Shown in pieces: positions 8,396 through 16,097 of a stretch of DNA of 64,000 nucleotides. Position numbers and translations under genes: made by a program. Source of the stretch: Bin5 sp965207495. GTDB taxonomy: Bacteria; Chloroflexota; Anaerolineae; Caldilineales; Caldilineaceae. Each line of letters opens with the position of its first letter. Positions within the stretch are counted from its first letter, which is position 1. The notes under the pieces are model-generated. The model had not been told where the DNA came from, made no database searches, and saw only the letters and a program-made list of their open reading frames with translations. The stretch lies in contig OZ242287.1 of NCBI GenBank assembly GCA_965207495.1, forward strand, positions 5,146,001 to 5,210,000. The letters run 5' to 3'.

Positions 8396-9271
8396 CTATC
8401 CGGTGCTTCTGAGCCATGTGCTCAACGGGACTGCCCAAACGTGCAATGCCAGCGAAATTGTTGCTCCGTGCTCGATAGTTTTGAAGCGGTAGGGCGCGAG
8501 GAACAGGAGAGATAACAGTGCGATCAGGATGCCCTCGATGGGCCACAGCATTTGCCCCAGCCCGAGCCCAAGCGCGCCCAGAGCTGAGAGAGCGATCATG
8601 CATAGGGTAAAGATAAGCGTCTTTGCAGGTCCATAGTGGGAGAGGTAGGTCTGCAGGAGCGGATGCGCGTCTGGATCGAGTTTGCGGCAGATTTCGTAGG
8701 TGAAGAAGGCGCCGAGGACGGTGATGCCAAGAAGCGCGGGCTGCGAATCACGCCAGGCATCCGGATTGGCGGCCAGGAAACAGAAGTAGCAGAGCGGGAG
8801 AATGATGACCTGGTGGGAGGCCGCATAGAGAAGCGGGCGGTTCGCAAGCCAGGCGCCGACGTAGAACTCGCGGTACATCAGCCATAGATAGCCGGTGACC
8901 AGCAGGTAGGAGATGCCTGCCGGGAGGTTGGCGAGCCCGACGACAACGCTCAAGAGGAGCATTGCGACTGCCAAACCTCTGACGGCAACCGCCACTTGCG
9001 CGGGTGCGATGAGCCCCCTGGGCAACGGCCGGTGGGGATGGGCAATTTTATCCTTTTCGTAATCCTTATATTCGTCCATGATTCTGAGGACGGCGAAGAA
9101 CAGAAAGGCGCCCGCGGCGGCGATGGCAGTAGTTATCCAAGAGGCGGCGGCGGATTCGGCAGGCGCGGCCGCGCCGCCCAGAACGTTGCCGGACATTGCC
9201 AGGCCCACAACCAGGACCAGGTAGGAAGGTAAGGGCAGCCGCTCCTTCAGGAAGGTTATCCAAGCACCCAT
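8396..9271 (-). CDS. UbiA-superfamily prenyltransferase-like membrane protein
   Basis: 291 residues with about eight hydrophobic segments. The first Asp-rich motif is present as RIMDEYKDYEKDKIAHPHRP, matching the (N/D)DxxDxxxD pattern that binds the Mg-diphosphate of a prenyl donor, followed by the typical RPLPRG. The second Asp motif is less canonical (KLDPDAHP). The family transfers polyprenyl or phytyl-like chains to acceptors inside the membrane; acceptor and donor are unknown here. It overlaps the upstream ligase gene by 16 bases and is 4 bases from the downstream phosphotransferase gene, so the products are very likely made together. Confidence 0.8.
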   Translation of the reverse strand: MGAWITFLKERLPLPSYLVLVVGLAMSGNVLGGAAAPAESAAASWITTAIAAAGAFLFFAVLRIMDEYKDYEKDKIAHPHRPLPRGLIAPAQVAVAVRGLAVAMLLLSVVVGLANLPAGISYLLVTGYLWLMYREFYVGAWLANRPLLYAASHQVIILPLCYFCFLAANPDAWRDSQPALLGITVLGAFFTYEICRKLDPDAHPLLQTYLSHYGPAKTLIFTLCMIALSALGALGLGLGQMLWPIEGILIALLSLLFLAPYRFKTIEHGATISLALHVWAVPLSTWLRSTG

Positions 9272-10671
9272 TTTGCACCTCGTGTCAGGCTTCCAGGCCG
9301 GTCGATGCGGGACCTGTGCCTGCGATCACGCACGATGCGCGTGCGTACGATGCGGTCGATGCCAGGCAGCTGGATGTTGGGGTTGATTTCGCCCACCAGG
9401 AGGGTCTCGCCGGCGGGCGTCCGGTGGACGAAACAGTTGCTGGATTGGAGCGCGGTGTAGACGCTCTGTTCCAGCTCAAAGTCCGACTCGGCCTGGTTGG
9501 CGCGCCCGCGATACCACCATGCGTCGTCGGGTTCGCAGGCGCCGATTCGATCTCCCATGAAGTGCCAGGCGCGGCCCTGTTCGTCGATGTGTTTGTCAGT
9601 TCGATTGGCTTCTTCATTGCCCAGGTATGGGCCGCAGACGTGGGGGCCGTGCACCCAGAGCCCCCTTTCGTCAGAGAGGTATGCGACTTCCGGGACCGGC
9701 TTTCCGAGGAAGAGGGTCTGGAAATAGCCCTTTTCCCTGCTGAGGCTGACGGCGGTCTGGGCGTCTGCTACGGCAACGGGCTCTGCCTCGGTGCTGCCGT
9801 AGAGATGCGTCCAATGGGCGTGCGGCCAGCGCTCGAAGGCCCTTTCGAAGTGAAGGCAGTCGGTCAGCGCGCCGCCTATGTGGACGCTCCTGAGGCTGGG
9901 AAGCGTTGCGTTTTGCGTCAAATGCGACAGAAAGGCAGGGCCGCAGGTCAGGGTTTCGGGCTGCAGCGCCGGCGGCAACTGGTCGACTTGGCGCAGGAGG
10001 CGGGGTTTCCAGGGATTCGGCAACAGGAGCGAGAGCCGGCCGGAAGCGAGATTGGCGAGAACGAAATTGGCGAAGATGCAGAGGTCCGGCCCTGCCAGTT
10101 CGGTGGTTTTGAGCGAGCGGTTCAAAACCTGATGCTGTTGGAGGAGCGCGCCCTGGGTTCTGACCACGCCCTTGGGCGCGCCTGTCGTACCGGAGGTAAA
10201 GGTGATGATCGCCGGCGAGTCGGCATCGGTATCTTCAACGACGAATTTCCAGCCGTTTGCCGGTTGCGCCAGGGTGCGGATATTCAGTTTGTGAGGAATG
10301 CTGCGAATGGCCCGATAGCGCAATCCCCATAGTTTTCCCAGCCAGCCGCTTACAAAATACTTGGGCGCTACCGCCCGCGTTGCGTGTTCAATGTGACCGG
10401 CGGACATCCACGGTTCGATGAGGACCACGGTTGCGCCGAGACCGAGAATAGCGAACACGGCGGCGTAGAGCCGCACGCTGAGGCGGTCCTGCACCAGGAT
10501 CAGGTCGCCTGACTGGACACCGGCGGCGACAAGCGCGTGTTGCATGATGTTCGCCAGGGCGTAAAGCTCGGCAAAGGTGGTTAGCGAGCCTGCCGAAGCG
10601 CCGGGCAGCCAAATGGCGGGCCGGTGAGGGCTTTCTGCGACATGGTCAACGGTCAGTTGGACGCAGTTCAA
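9256..10671 (-). CDS. Class I adenylate-forming enzyme (AMP-binding synthetase)
   Basis: 471 residues. The A3 phosphate-binding loop ITFTSGTTGAPKGVV, the A5-type motif LYGSTEAEP and the hinge region YRGRANQAE show an ANL-superfamily acyl- or aminoacyl-adenylating enzyme. The C-terminal subdomain is short and lacks an obvious A10 lysine of the usual form, so CoA thioester formation is not certain. The start codon appears to be TTG at 10671, with AGGG upstream and a family-like N-terminus (MNCVQLTVDHVAESPHRPA). It follows the BtaA-like gene by 29 bases. Likely role: activation of a carboxylate that is then used by another enzyme of the operon. Confidence 0.82.
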   Translation of the reverse strand: MNCVQLTVDHVAESPHRPAIWLPGASAGSLTTFAELYALANIMQHALVAAGVQSGDLILVQDRLSVRLYAAVFAILGLGATVVLIEPWMSAGHIEHATRAVAPKYFVSGWLGKLWGLRYRAIRSIPHKLNIRTLAQPANGWKFVVEDTDADSPAIITFTSGTTGAPKGVVRTQGALLQQHQVLNRSLKTTELAGPDLCIFANFVLANLASGRLSLLLPNPWKPRLLRQVDQLPPALQPETLTCGPAFLSHLTQNATLPSLRSVHIGGALTDCLHFERAFERWPHAHWTHLYGSTEAEPVAVADAQTAVSLSREKGYFQTLFLGKPVPEVAYLSDERGLWVHGPHVCGPYLGNEEANRTDKHIDEQGRAWHFMGDRIGACEPDDAWWYRGRANQAESDFELEQSVYTALQSSNCFVHRTPAGETLLVGEINPNIQLPGIDRIVRTRIVRDRRHRSRIDRPGSLTRGAKWVLG

Positions 10672-10700
10672 GAGGGCACCCTGGGGACTGACTTCATCGG

Positions 10701-11801
10701 TTACATGACCTCATCGACGTGGAAGGCCCGGTAGAAGAATACCCTATCACGTCGAAAGCAGTCTTGCGACAGCTGCTGCAGTTGACGGACCTGCTGCGGC
10801 CAGTGGGGGGCGATGTCTCTCGTGACGAGCATGTTCCAGTAGGCAAGGCGAGCGGAAGGCCGGGCGTGCTGCAGGAGGAGGCCAGCCGTCCTGAGGAAGA
10901 GCTCATGGCTCATGTACTCAAATATATCGGACAAGTTGAATTTATCGAAGCCGGTCTTGTCGGCTTGAAAGACATCATCAGTGGCACCGTGAAACAGTTT
11001 CAGTCGCGATAGATTGCGTCTTATTTTCGGGTAGTTCTGCTCGCGCACATAAAAGGGCAGCGTTTGTCGAAAAGAGCCGGTTACGATGTAGTCGAGAAAC
11101 GGGTTGTCGTGTGTTGTCAGGTTGGTGAGGCCCTCTTCAACGCGTCGCAATATCGGCGGGCCGGCGCTGCCCTCTACGAATCGCATGAATTCCGGGTCTC
11201 GGGCCACTCTGCCTAGTATTGGCCGGCTCAGGAGGATCCTGCAGAACAGCCGCCAGCGCCAAGTGTCCCAGCGGTTGCGGAAGAAGGCGCGACGCGCGGG
11301 TGCGTCTTTTTCGGTGAGCAGGTCACGTATGGTCTTGCGGCTGTGGATCAGTGGGAGTACCCACGACCCGAAGAAGCGCAGGTAGCCCTCGAATTTGCCG
11401 TGGTGGGTGAGCCCGCCAGCGATGTTGTCCTCGTGCTGGTCGAAGTACATCCTGGCGGAGGGGCTCAAGGAGGAACGCAGGGACTGATAGAGCACCAGGC
11501 GGTCATCGCAGTCGCGGAAGCCGAGAAAGGAGAGCAGGTCCGTATAGGAGAGCTCGGCAAATGCAACCTGTCTGATTTCGACGCAGGCCAGCTGGACGGC
11601 GTTGACATCGCAGGCCACGACTACCTCAGGATCGTTGGCCAGCAGGGCCAGAGAGTTGTCGCCGGCGGATGCGATAGAGAGGCACCGGTCGCCTTTTTGC
11701 ACTGCCAGGGCGTCGAGGAGGATGTCGGCATCTTCCCAGCAGTTGGCGTAGCGAACGCGGTCGAAAGCGGCTCGATTCTGGATGGCGTCGTGGTTGGTCA
11801 T
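10701..11801 (-). CDS. BtaA-like (DUF3419) 3-amino-3-carboxypropyl transferase
   Basis: 366 residues, first gene of the five-gene operon. The N-terminus VRYANCWEDADILLDAL and the SAM-binding stretch RCLSIASAGDNSLALL are hallmarks of the DUF3419 family, whose characterised member BtaA transfers the 3-amino-3-carboxypropyl group from S-adenosylmethionine to diacylglycerol in betaine-lipid synthesis. The C-terminal signature (DIFEYMSHELFLRTAGLLL, then YWNMLV) is present. No BtaB-like N-methyltransferase follows, so the product is probably not the betaine lipid DGTS; the acceptor may be another alcohol or lipid handled by the adenylating, prenyl and phosphotransferase enzymes downstream. Start ATG at 11801 has no strong ribosome binding site. 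Confidence 0.85.
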   Translation of the reverse strand: MTNHDAIQNRAAFDRVRYANCWEDADILLDALAVQKGDRCLSIASAGDNSLALLANDPEVVVACDVNAVQLACVEIRQVAFAELSYTDLLSFLGFRDCDDRLVLYQSLRSSLSPSARMYFDQHEDNIAGGLTHHGKFEGYLRFFGSWVLPLIHSRKTIRDLLTEKDAPARRAFFRNRWDTWRWRLFCRILLSRPILGRVARDPEFMRFVEGSAGPPILRRVEEGLTNLTTHDNPFLDYIVTGSFRQTLPFYVREQNYPKIRRNLSRLKLFHGATDDVFQADKTGFDKFNLSDIFEYMSHELFLRTAGLLLQHARPSARLAYWNMLVTRDIAPHWPQQVRQLQQLSQDCFRRDRVFFYRAFHVDEVM

Positions 11802-11973
11802 CGCGGGCGGTTTACGCGAGTGGGGGGGCCGGCGTCTGGTTTTTGTGAGGCTCGCGGACTCTCGGTATCAGAAGGGATAGACATTGGTTGTAATTGCAAA
11901 TAATACGGCCACTGCGGGAAACCTTGGACAGGCCTTTTTGAAGGCGTTGGGAATACTGGTGTTTATTTTGTTT

Positions 11974-12262
11974 TGTCCGCGGAGGGATACGGAGAACGGC
12001 AACTGCGACTTCTTTTTGATCCGCGAAGGGCCGCGGAGAGACGGGGAGAACGGCGACTGCAACTTCCTTTTGATCCGCGAAGGGCCGCGAAGAACTGCAA
12101 CGGCAACACCTTTTGTCCACAGAGGACACGGAGAACGGCAACTGCAACGGCAACTTCTTTCTGTCCACGAAGGGCCGCGAAGGACCGCGAAGAACGGCAA
12201 CTGCAACTTCTTTTTGATCCACGAAGGGCCGTGAAGAACTTCCTAATGCCTTCTTTCCACTT
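11974..12262. repeat. Degenerate CGCGAAG/ACGGAG repeat array
   Basis: Tandem, imperfect units of about 45 bases containing (C)CGCGAAG-GRCCGCGAAG and AACGGCAACTGCAACTTC followed by TTTTTGATCC or TTTGTCC. Several open frames run across it on both strands (translations full of VAVAVLRGP), but these are products of the repeat, not genes. The gap 11802-12415 between the BtaA-like gene and the next gene holds only this array and unremarkable flanks. Related arrays lie at 15899-15934 and 31268-31530. Confidence 0.8.
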
Positions 12263-12415
12263 AGGACACAAAGAACACCATTCCTGGTCAGCGCTTCATG
12301 CATGAAACCTTTCGGGCTGATGCGTTGCGGGTGCGGTTGGGGTAGGCGCATGGCAACGTCGATGGCGTATGGCGGCGGGGCGGAATGGTGTGGTTGGGTG
12401 GTTGCTTTTGTTGCG

Positions 12416-13057
12416 TCAGTCGTGCTGGATTTGGGAGGAGACGCTGGGCCGCCATTTGGTATACCAGCGGCCAAATTTGACCCAGGTGAGTAAGTTGTCG
12501 GCCTTTATGGCCTTGAAGACCCGCTTCTGGTAGGTAATGCAATCGTCGCCGGTCATGACGAATTTTCTTTTGGGCTTGCCGTGCAGACCCTCAAATACCA
12601 ACCACTGGTCGCTGACAAAGATAAGGGTATGATTGGCGACATGCTCGGCTTCGGGGCCTAGAAGCTGGACATGGATCAGGTCCTCTATTCCGGCCAGCTT
12701 CCGCAATATATTCCTGGACATGACGGGGTTGGTAAGGGTTGCCCGAGTGAGGGGGGTGAACAACACGGCTACGATTCGCCAGACTTCGAATTCATCCAAC
12801 TTGCCGTCGGCGGCGTGGCTGACCATATTGTGTACATTTTCGAGCTTCAGCGGCACGAGAAAATTGTAACTTTCCGGCAGACCCGGATCAAGGTGGATCC
12901 GGTCTTCTTCTATTCTGGCGGTCAGCTCCTCGCCGGTTTCCTCGATGGTGATGCCTATTACATCGAACAAACCGGTGAAGACTTCGACTAGCTGTTCGGT
13001 TTGGACGATTGCCCGCCAGAGGTCTACTGCCCGGTCGGTCTGCGGCTCGTTGTTCAT
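12416..13057 (-). CDS. Hypothetical protein, 213 residues
   Basis: No family recognised. The ATG at 13057 opens a soluble acidic protein without signal peptide or membrane segment. The middle (HLDPGLPESYNFLVPLKLENVHNMVSHAADGKLDEFEVWRI is split here only for description: residues about 55-95) is followed by a mostly alpha-beta region and a basic C-terminus (FGRWYTKWRP). Codon use and GC content match genes around it, so it is likely real. Neighbours are a repeat array and a transposase relic, which give no functional clue. A lipid- or sterol-carrier-like fold is conceivable, but nothing in the sequence proves it. Confidence 0.6.
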   Translation of the reverse strand: MNNEPQTDRAVDLWRAIVQTEQLVEVFTGLFDVIGITIEETGEELTARIEEDRIHLDPGLPESYNFLVPLKLENVHNMVSHAADGKLDEFEVWRIVAVLFTPLTRATLTNPVMSRNILRKLAGIEDLIHVQLLGPEAEHVANHTLIFVSDQWLVFEGLHGKPKRKFVMTGDDCITYQKRVFKAIKADNLLTWVKFGRWYTKWRPSVSSQIQHD

Positions 13058-13117
13058 GGCTTACTCCATTGCTCTTAACATGAAATCGGAGTCAGTGCGC
13101 GTTCTGGCCAGAGGACA

Positions 13118-13470
13118 GGCGCGGCATTCATCAGTTCAACCCCGTTGTCCGTCTGCCACAACAAGCGTATTGGTCGCCATCGGGTCTTTGCCGAGGCGGC
13201 CTGGCGGGGCAAGAGCAGCATGGGATGGTTCTATGGATTCAAACTCCAGTCGTTCTCGAAGACTAGCTCGGCACGCGTAAGCGCTTTGTCAATGAGACCA
13301 TCGTTAATCAACTCAAAAACATCTCACAATTTGAACACACCCGGCATCGGAGCACGACCAGCTTTAACGTCAATCTCATCGCCGGTCTGTTTGCCTACAC
13401 CTGGCAAGCCAAGAGGTCTTCTCTCCATCTCCGTGACAAAGATATGGCTCTCTTGCCGGCCCTTGTCTAA
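13118..13470 (+). pseudogene. IS982-family transposase relic
   Basis: Two reading frames together recall the IS982 DDE transposase. Frame one (13121 onward) gives AAFISSTPLSVCHNKRIGRHRVF and then GKSSMGWFYGFKL; the family has the first catalytic Asp in FIDSTP, which is Ser here. The second frame, after an internal deletion and frameshift near 13265, gives NQLKNISQFEHTRHRS and NLIAGLFAYTWQAKRSSL, the conserved C-terminus, ending at the TAA 13468-13470. Loss of the Asp, missing middle and N-terminus show an inactive remnant. No terminal inverted repeats were identified. Nothing else is seen in 13058-13637. Confidence 0.8.
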
Positions 13471-13637
13471 CTCCGATTTCAGGTTATTGTAACTGACCGA
13501 TGTCAGATATATATGAGAATCTGTTTGAATCTTGTATAAATTTTTGTGAGTTTTGGTAGGAATTGGCGATAGGATTCAGTAGGGGTCAAGACTTGGCAAC
13601 GAGTCCAGACTCAAAGCGGTGGCGCGGGAGGTTTTTG

Positions 13638-14060
13638 CTATCGGGCGACCAGTTCGATGCGGTCTGCGTATCGGCGGAAGTCAGCCGTGTTGAAAGTCAG
13701 CAGCCTGCGCTCTCCGTAGGCCAGCATGGTGGCGACGATGTTGGCGTCGTGGATTTGTTTACCGCCTACGGGGGTCTGGCGGCATAGCGCTATCAGCCGG
13801 TCGGTAACCACTGGCCCGTCCTCCAACACCTCGAAAGCTGCGGCGAATCGGTTCAAGTCGTCGAGCGCTTCATCGCGGGAAATGGCCACCGGCCAGGCCT
13901 GTGGACGGGTGACTACTGCCAGGTATTCCCGTAGGATCTGACGGCTGATGCGAAGCGCCTCTGGCTTCTCAATCGCGCTCTCCAAGCTGGCCCTGGCGGC
14001 TTCGTGGTCCGGGGCCTCAATGAAACGGGCATTTACCAGCACGTTGGTGTCCACAAACAT
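13638..14060 (-). CDS. PIN-domain toxin (VapC-like)
   Basis: 140 residues from the ATG at 14060. PIN nuclease acidic residues are visible: Asp in FVDTNVLVNA, Glu in RQILREYLAVV, Asp in KQIHDANIVATML and the terminal FNTADF. PIN toxins cut tRNA or rRNA sites. The gene follows the DUF7662-like gene by 20 bases on the same strand, so the pair is most simply a toxin-antitoxin module. The longer frame up to 14486 runs through the partner gene in another frame and is not used. Confidence 0.85.
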   Translation of the reverse strand: MFVDTNVLVNARFIEAPDHEAARASLESAIEKPEALRISRQILREYLAVVTRPQAWPVAISRDEALDDLNRFAAAFEVLEDGPVVTDRLIALCRQTPVGGKQIHDANIVATMLAYGERRLLTFNTADFRRYADRIELVAR

Positions 14061-14080
14061 AATGGAGGCTATATCCTCTC

Positions 14081-14473
14081 CTAGTAGATGTCCTCTCGTC
14101 TGAGACTGAGATCTTCTGGCCAGCCTCCAGCCGAATGTACGGGTAACACTTCGTCCAGATTGAATCTTTGAGCCGAAACCGAAGCTTTGCGCCGGAGCAG
14201 CAGCGTTTCGGCATCCATGTCCACTTCTGTGGTCTCCCACCCGGCGGCGCCCCAGGCCAGCGCCTGGCTGTGGCCGTTGCCGCCGGCCTGATTGGACCAC
14301 CAAGGTCGATGAAGACGGGCTGACGCGGGCAGTGCGAAGCCGATGACGGACTCGATTTCGCTGAAGGTAGTTCTCCACTCCGGCGTAGCGAGTCCGTTCA
14401 GATATGTGTATAGCCCCTGGTACTTTCCCCTTGCCGCCATTTGCCGGAACTGCTGCTCTCTTTGCATCGCCAT
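14081..14473 (-). CDS. DUF7662-type protein, likely antitoxin of the PIN toxin
   Basis: About 130 residues. The start at 14473 was chosen for its GGAGG ribosome binding site six bases upstream; the ATG at 14524 overlaps the -10 box. The core GLYTYLNGLATPEWRTTF, SEIESVIGFALPASAR, RPWWSN and SQALAWGAAGW is the pattern of the small domain known as DUF7662, found in bacterial hypothetical proteins. The C-terminal tail (RRKASVSAQRFNLDEVLP) could bind the toxin groove. Antitoxin role is inferred from its place directly before the PIN gene. Confidence 0.65.
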   Translation of the reverse strand: MAMQREQQFRQMAARGKYQGLYTYLNGLATPEWRTTFSEIESVIGFALPASARLHRPWWSNQAGGNGHSQALAWGAAGWETTEVDMDAETLLLRRKASVSAQRFNLDEVLPVHSAGGWPEDLSLRREDIY

Positions 14474-14522
14474 ACTTAGCCTCCAAGTCAACGCCAGATG
14501 CAATTGCTGGTTAGTAACTACC

Positions 14523-14551
14523 ATTATAGTTAGTTAGTACTCAGGGTGCAA
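14523..14551 (-). promoter_or_regulatory. Promoter of the DUF7662-PIN module
   Basis: Minus-strand TTGCAC (14546-14551), 17 bases, perfect -10 TATAAT (14523-14528). Repeated GTTAGT motifs (three within 14508-14540) lie around the -10 box and may be binding sites for the antitoxin. Confidence 0.6.
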
Positions 14552-14674
14552 CTCTTGTTCTGCTGCGGATGGTCTGGGTTGCGAAGGAAAACTCTTGGCC
14601 AACACTCATGGCCTTGCTTGAAATCACCATTGGATGAACAGTTCATCGGGACATGCGCTATCCTGTCCCGTTCG

Positions 14675-14703
14675 TTGACCTGTGGGGGGACGTCCGCTAT
14701 ACT
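14675..14703 (+). promoter_or_regulatory. Promoter of the first phytanoyl-CoA dioxygenase gene
   Basis: TTGACC (14675-14680), 17-base spacer, TATACT (14698-14703; 5 of 6 consensus matches), giving a leader of about 45 bases before the ATG at 14754. Confidence 0.65.
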
Positions 14704-14753
14704 GAGCGCTACCCTATACCATGTTTTCGCGCCCTATAGTAAGGAGTATCACA

Positions 14754-15749
14754 ATGGCATCTGTACCGACGGCACCCGTCGCTCAAGAGAGGGGCTCGCC
14801 AAGATTTGCGGCGGCCGAATCTACTGGCAGTGTCAGAGAGTTCTATGCTGAGAACGGGTACTATGTTTTGCCGGAGGGGTTGACGCCGGTTGAGGTGGAG
14901 GCGCTGCGGGCGGAGACGACGGCTATCTGCAAGGGCGAGCGGGGCGATGTGGATGGGTTCGAGCCGAGTGTGCCGGGGGAGAGTGAGGAGGACGTGCTGA
15001 GACGCTATCTGTGCGTCCATTTTCCGCACAAGATTTCGGAGATGATGTTGGACTATCTCGGCCACCGGCAGATCGCGGATGTGTTGACCCAGGTCATCGG
15101 GCCGAATGTGAAGTGTATGCAGTCGATGCTGTTTATCAAGGCGGCGGGCAAGCCGGGCCAGGCGTGGCACCAGGACGAGTTTTCGATCCCGACACGGGAC
15201 CGGACGCTTACGGGCGCGTGGATCGCGCTGGATGACGCCACGGTTGAGAACGGCTGCCTGTGGGTGATCCCGGGCTCGCACAAGCGCGGCGTTATCTGGC
15301 CGCAGCACGACCACGTGGATCCGCAGTTCGATTGTGCGGGCGAGGCGTACGGCTTTCCCTATGGTGATGAAGACTCGATTCCGGTGGAGGTGAAGGCGGG
15401 CGCGATCGTCTTTTTCAACGGGTATCTGCTGCACAGGTCGTTCCCGAATCGGGCGCAGAGCGGTTACCGGCGGGTGCTGGTGAACCACTACATGAGCGCG
15501 GAGTCGCTGCTGCCGTGGCGGAGCCCGAAGGAAGGGGAGCACATGGCGGTTGCCGACTACCGGGATATCGTGATGATTGCGGGCGAGGACCCGTATCCCT
15601 GGAAGGCGTACGAAGAGATGGCGGCGCCGCAGGTGCGTCCGACGCTCGAGGGGGGTTGTGAGACCTGGCGGCGGGGACGTAAACGGGAGATTCTGCCTTT
15701 CTTCAAGGATGGATTCCGGACGGGAGACGCGCCGGAAGATGACGACTGA
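14754..15749 (+). CDS. Phytanoyl-CoA dioxygenase (PhyH) family protein, copy 1
   Basis: 331 residues, Fe(II)/2-oxoglutarate-dependent oxygenase. The facial triad is visible: HxD in AWHQDEFSIP and the distal His in NGYLLHRSFPN, with the 2-oxoglutarate-binding Arg in YRRVLVNHYM. ATG at 14754 follows AAGGAG with correct spacing; the upstream extension to 14721 is not needed. The substrate is unknown; the family hydroxylates unactivated carbons of fatty acyl-CoAs, natural products or osmolytes. It is about 85-90% similar by eye to the second copy at 16098, so the pair arose by recent tandem duplication. Confidence 0.9.
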   Translation: MASVPTAPVAQERGSPRFAAAESTGSVREFYAENGYYVLPEGLTPVEVEALRAETTAICKGERGDVDGFEPSVPGESEEDVLRRYLCVHFPHKISEMMLDYLGHRQIADVLTQVIGPNVKCMQSMLFIKAAGKPGQAWHQDEFSIPTRDRTLTGAWIALDDATVENGCLWVIPGSHKRGVIWPQHDHVDPQFDCAGEAYGFPYGDEDSIPVEVKAGAIVFFNGYLLHRSFPNRAQSGYRRVLVNHYMSAESLLPWRSPKEGEHMAVADYRDIVMIAGEDPYPWKAYEEMAAPQVRPTLEGGCETWRRGRKREILPFFKDGFRTGDAPEDDD

Positions 15750-15783
15750 TCTTTGCGTTCGCAGCGGGACGAACCGATGCTGA
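15739..15783 (+). pseudogene. Duplicated amidase gene start (14-codon remnant)
   Basis: Right at the end of dioxygenase copy 1 an ATG overlaps the stop in the same way as the intact amidase overlaps copy 2. It reads MTTDLCVRSG, matching the amidase start MTTDLCFRNA, and then stops after 14 codons. The tandem duplication therefore copied the dioxygenase plus the beginning of the amidase gene. The gap 15784-16097 otherwise holds only the short repeat at 15899-15934 and the ribosome binding site region of copy 2. Confidence 0.75.
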
Positions 15784-15898
15784 TTGGGTTCCGCTGAAAT
15801 TTTTGGGAAAGGCGCTCAGGATTCAACACGAACGGAACGTCTGCAGGGCTGGTCGGGGTGTATCTCGCTTGAATCTTGTGATGAACAGTACTGATCGA

Positions 15899-15934
15899 TC
15901 CGCGAAGTCACGCGAAGGGTCGCGAAGAACGCCA
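15899..15934. repeat. Single CGCGAAG repeat unit
   Basis: Short copy of the same family as the array at 11974-12262: CGCGAAGTCACGCGAAGGG followed by TCGCGAAGAACGCC. It lies at the join between the two dioxygenase units. Confidence 0.6.
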
Positions 15935-16097
15935 GAGGCGTATCGGATCTTCTTTGCGTGACGGTGCGGTTTTGCGAAGCAGCCGCACTTTGCTCCCGCC
16001 ATTCTTTGTTCGGAGAAACGTCAGTGAGCCCTGGTCATCGGGCGGTTGCGCGCGGCATATCCACAGTTTTTCACGTCTGTATATAAGGAGTAGCACG

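Noticed and set aside
10701..11801. BtaA-like gene read as evidence for betaine lipid (DGTS) synthesis
   Set aside because: No BtaB-type methyltransferase is in the operon; the neighbours indicate another product.
11812..12474. Open frames with VAVAVLRGP-type translations
   Set aside because: They read through the CGCGAAG repeat array in several phases and on both strands, without ribosome binding sites.
13058..13637. IS982 relic considered as an active insertion sequence
   Set aside because: The first catalytic Asp is replaced, the middle is deleted with a frameshift, and no terminal inverted repeats were found.
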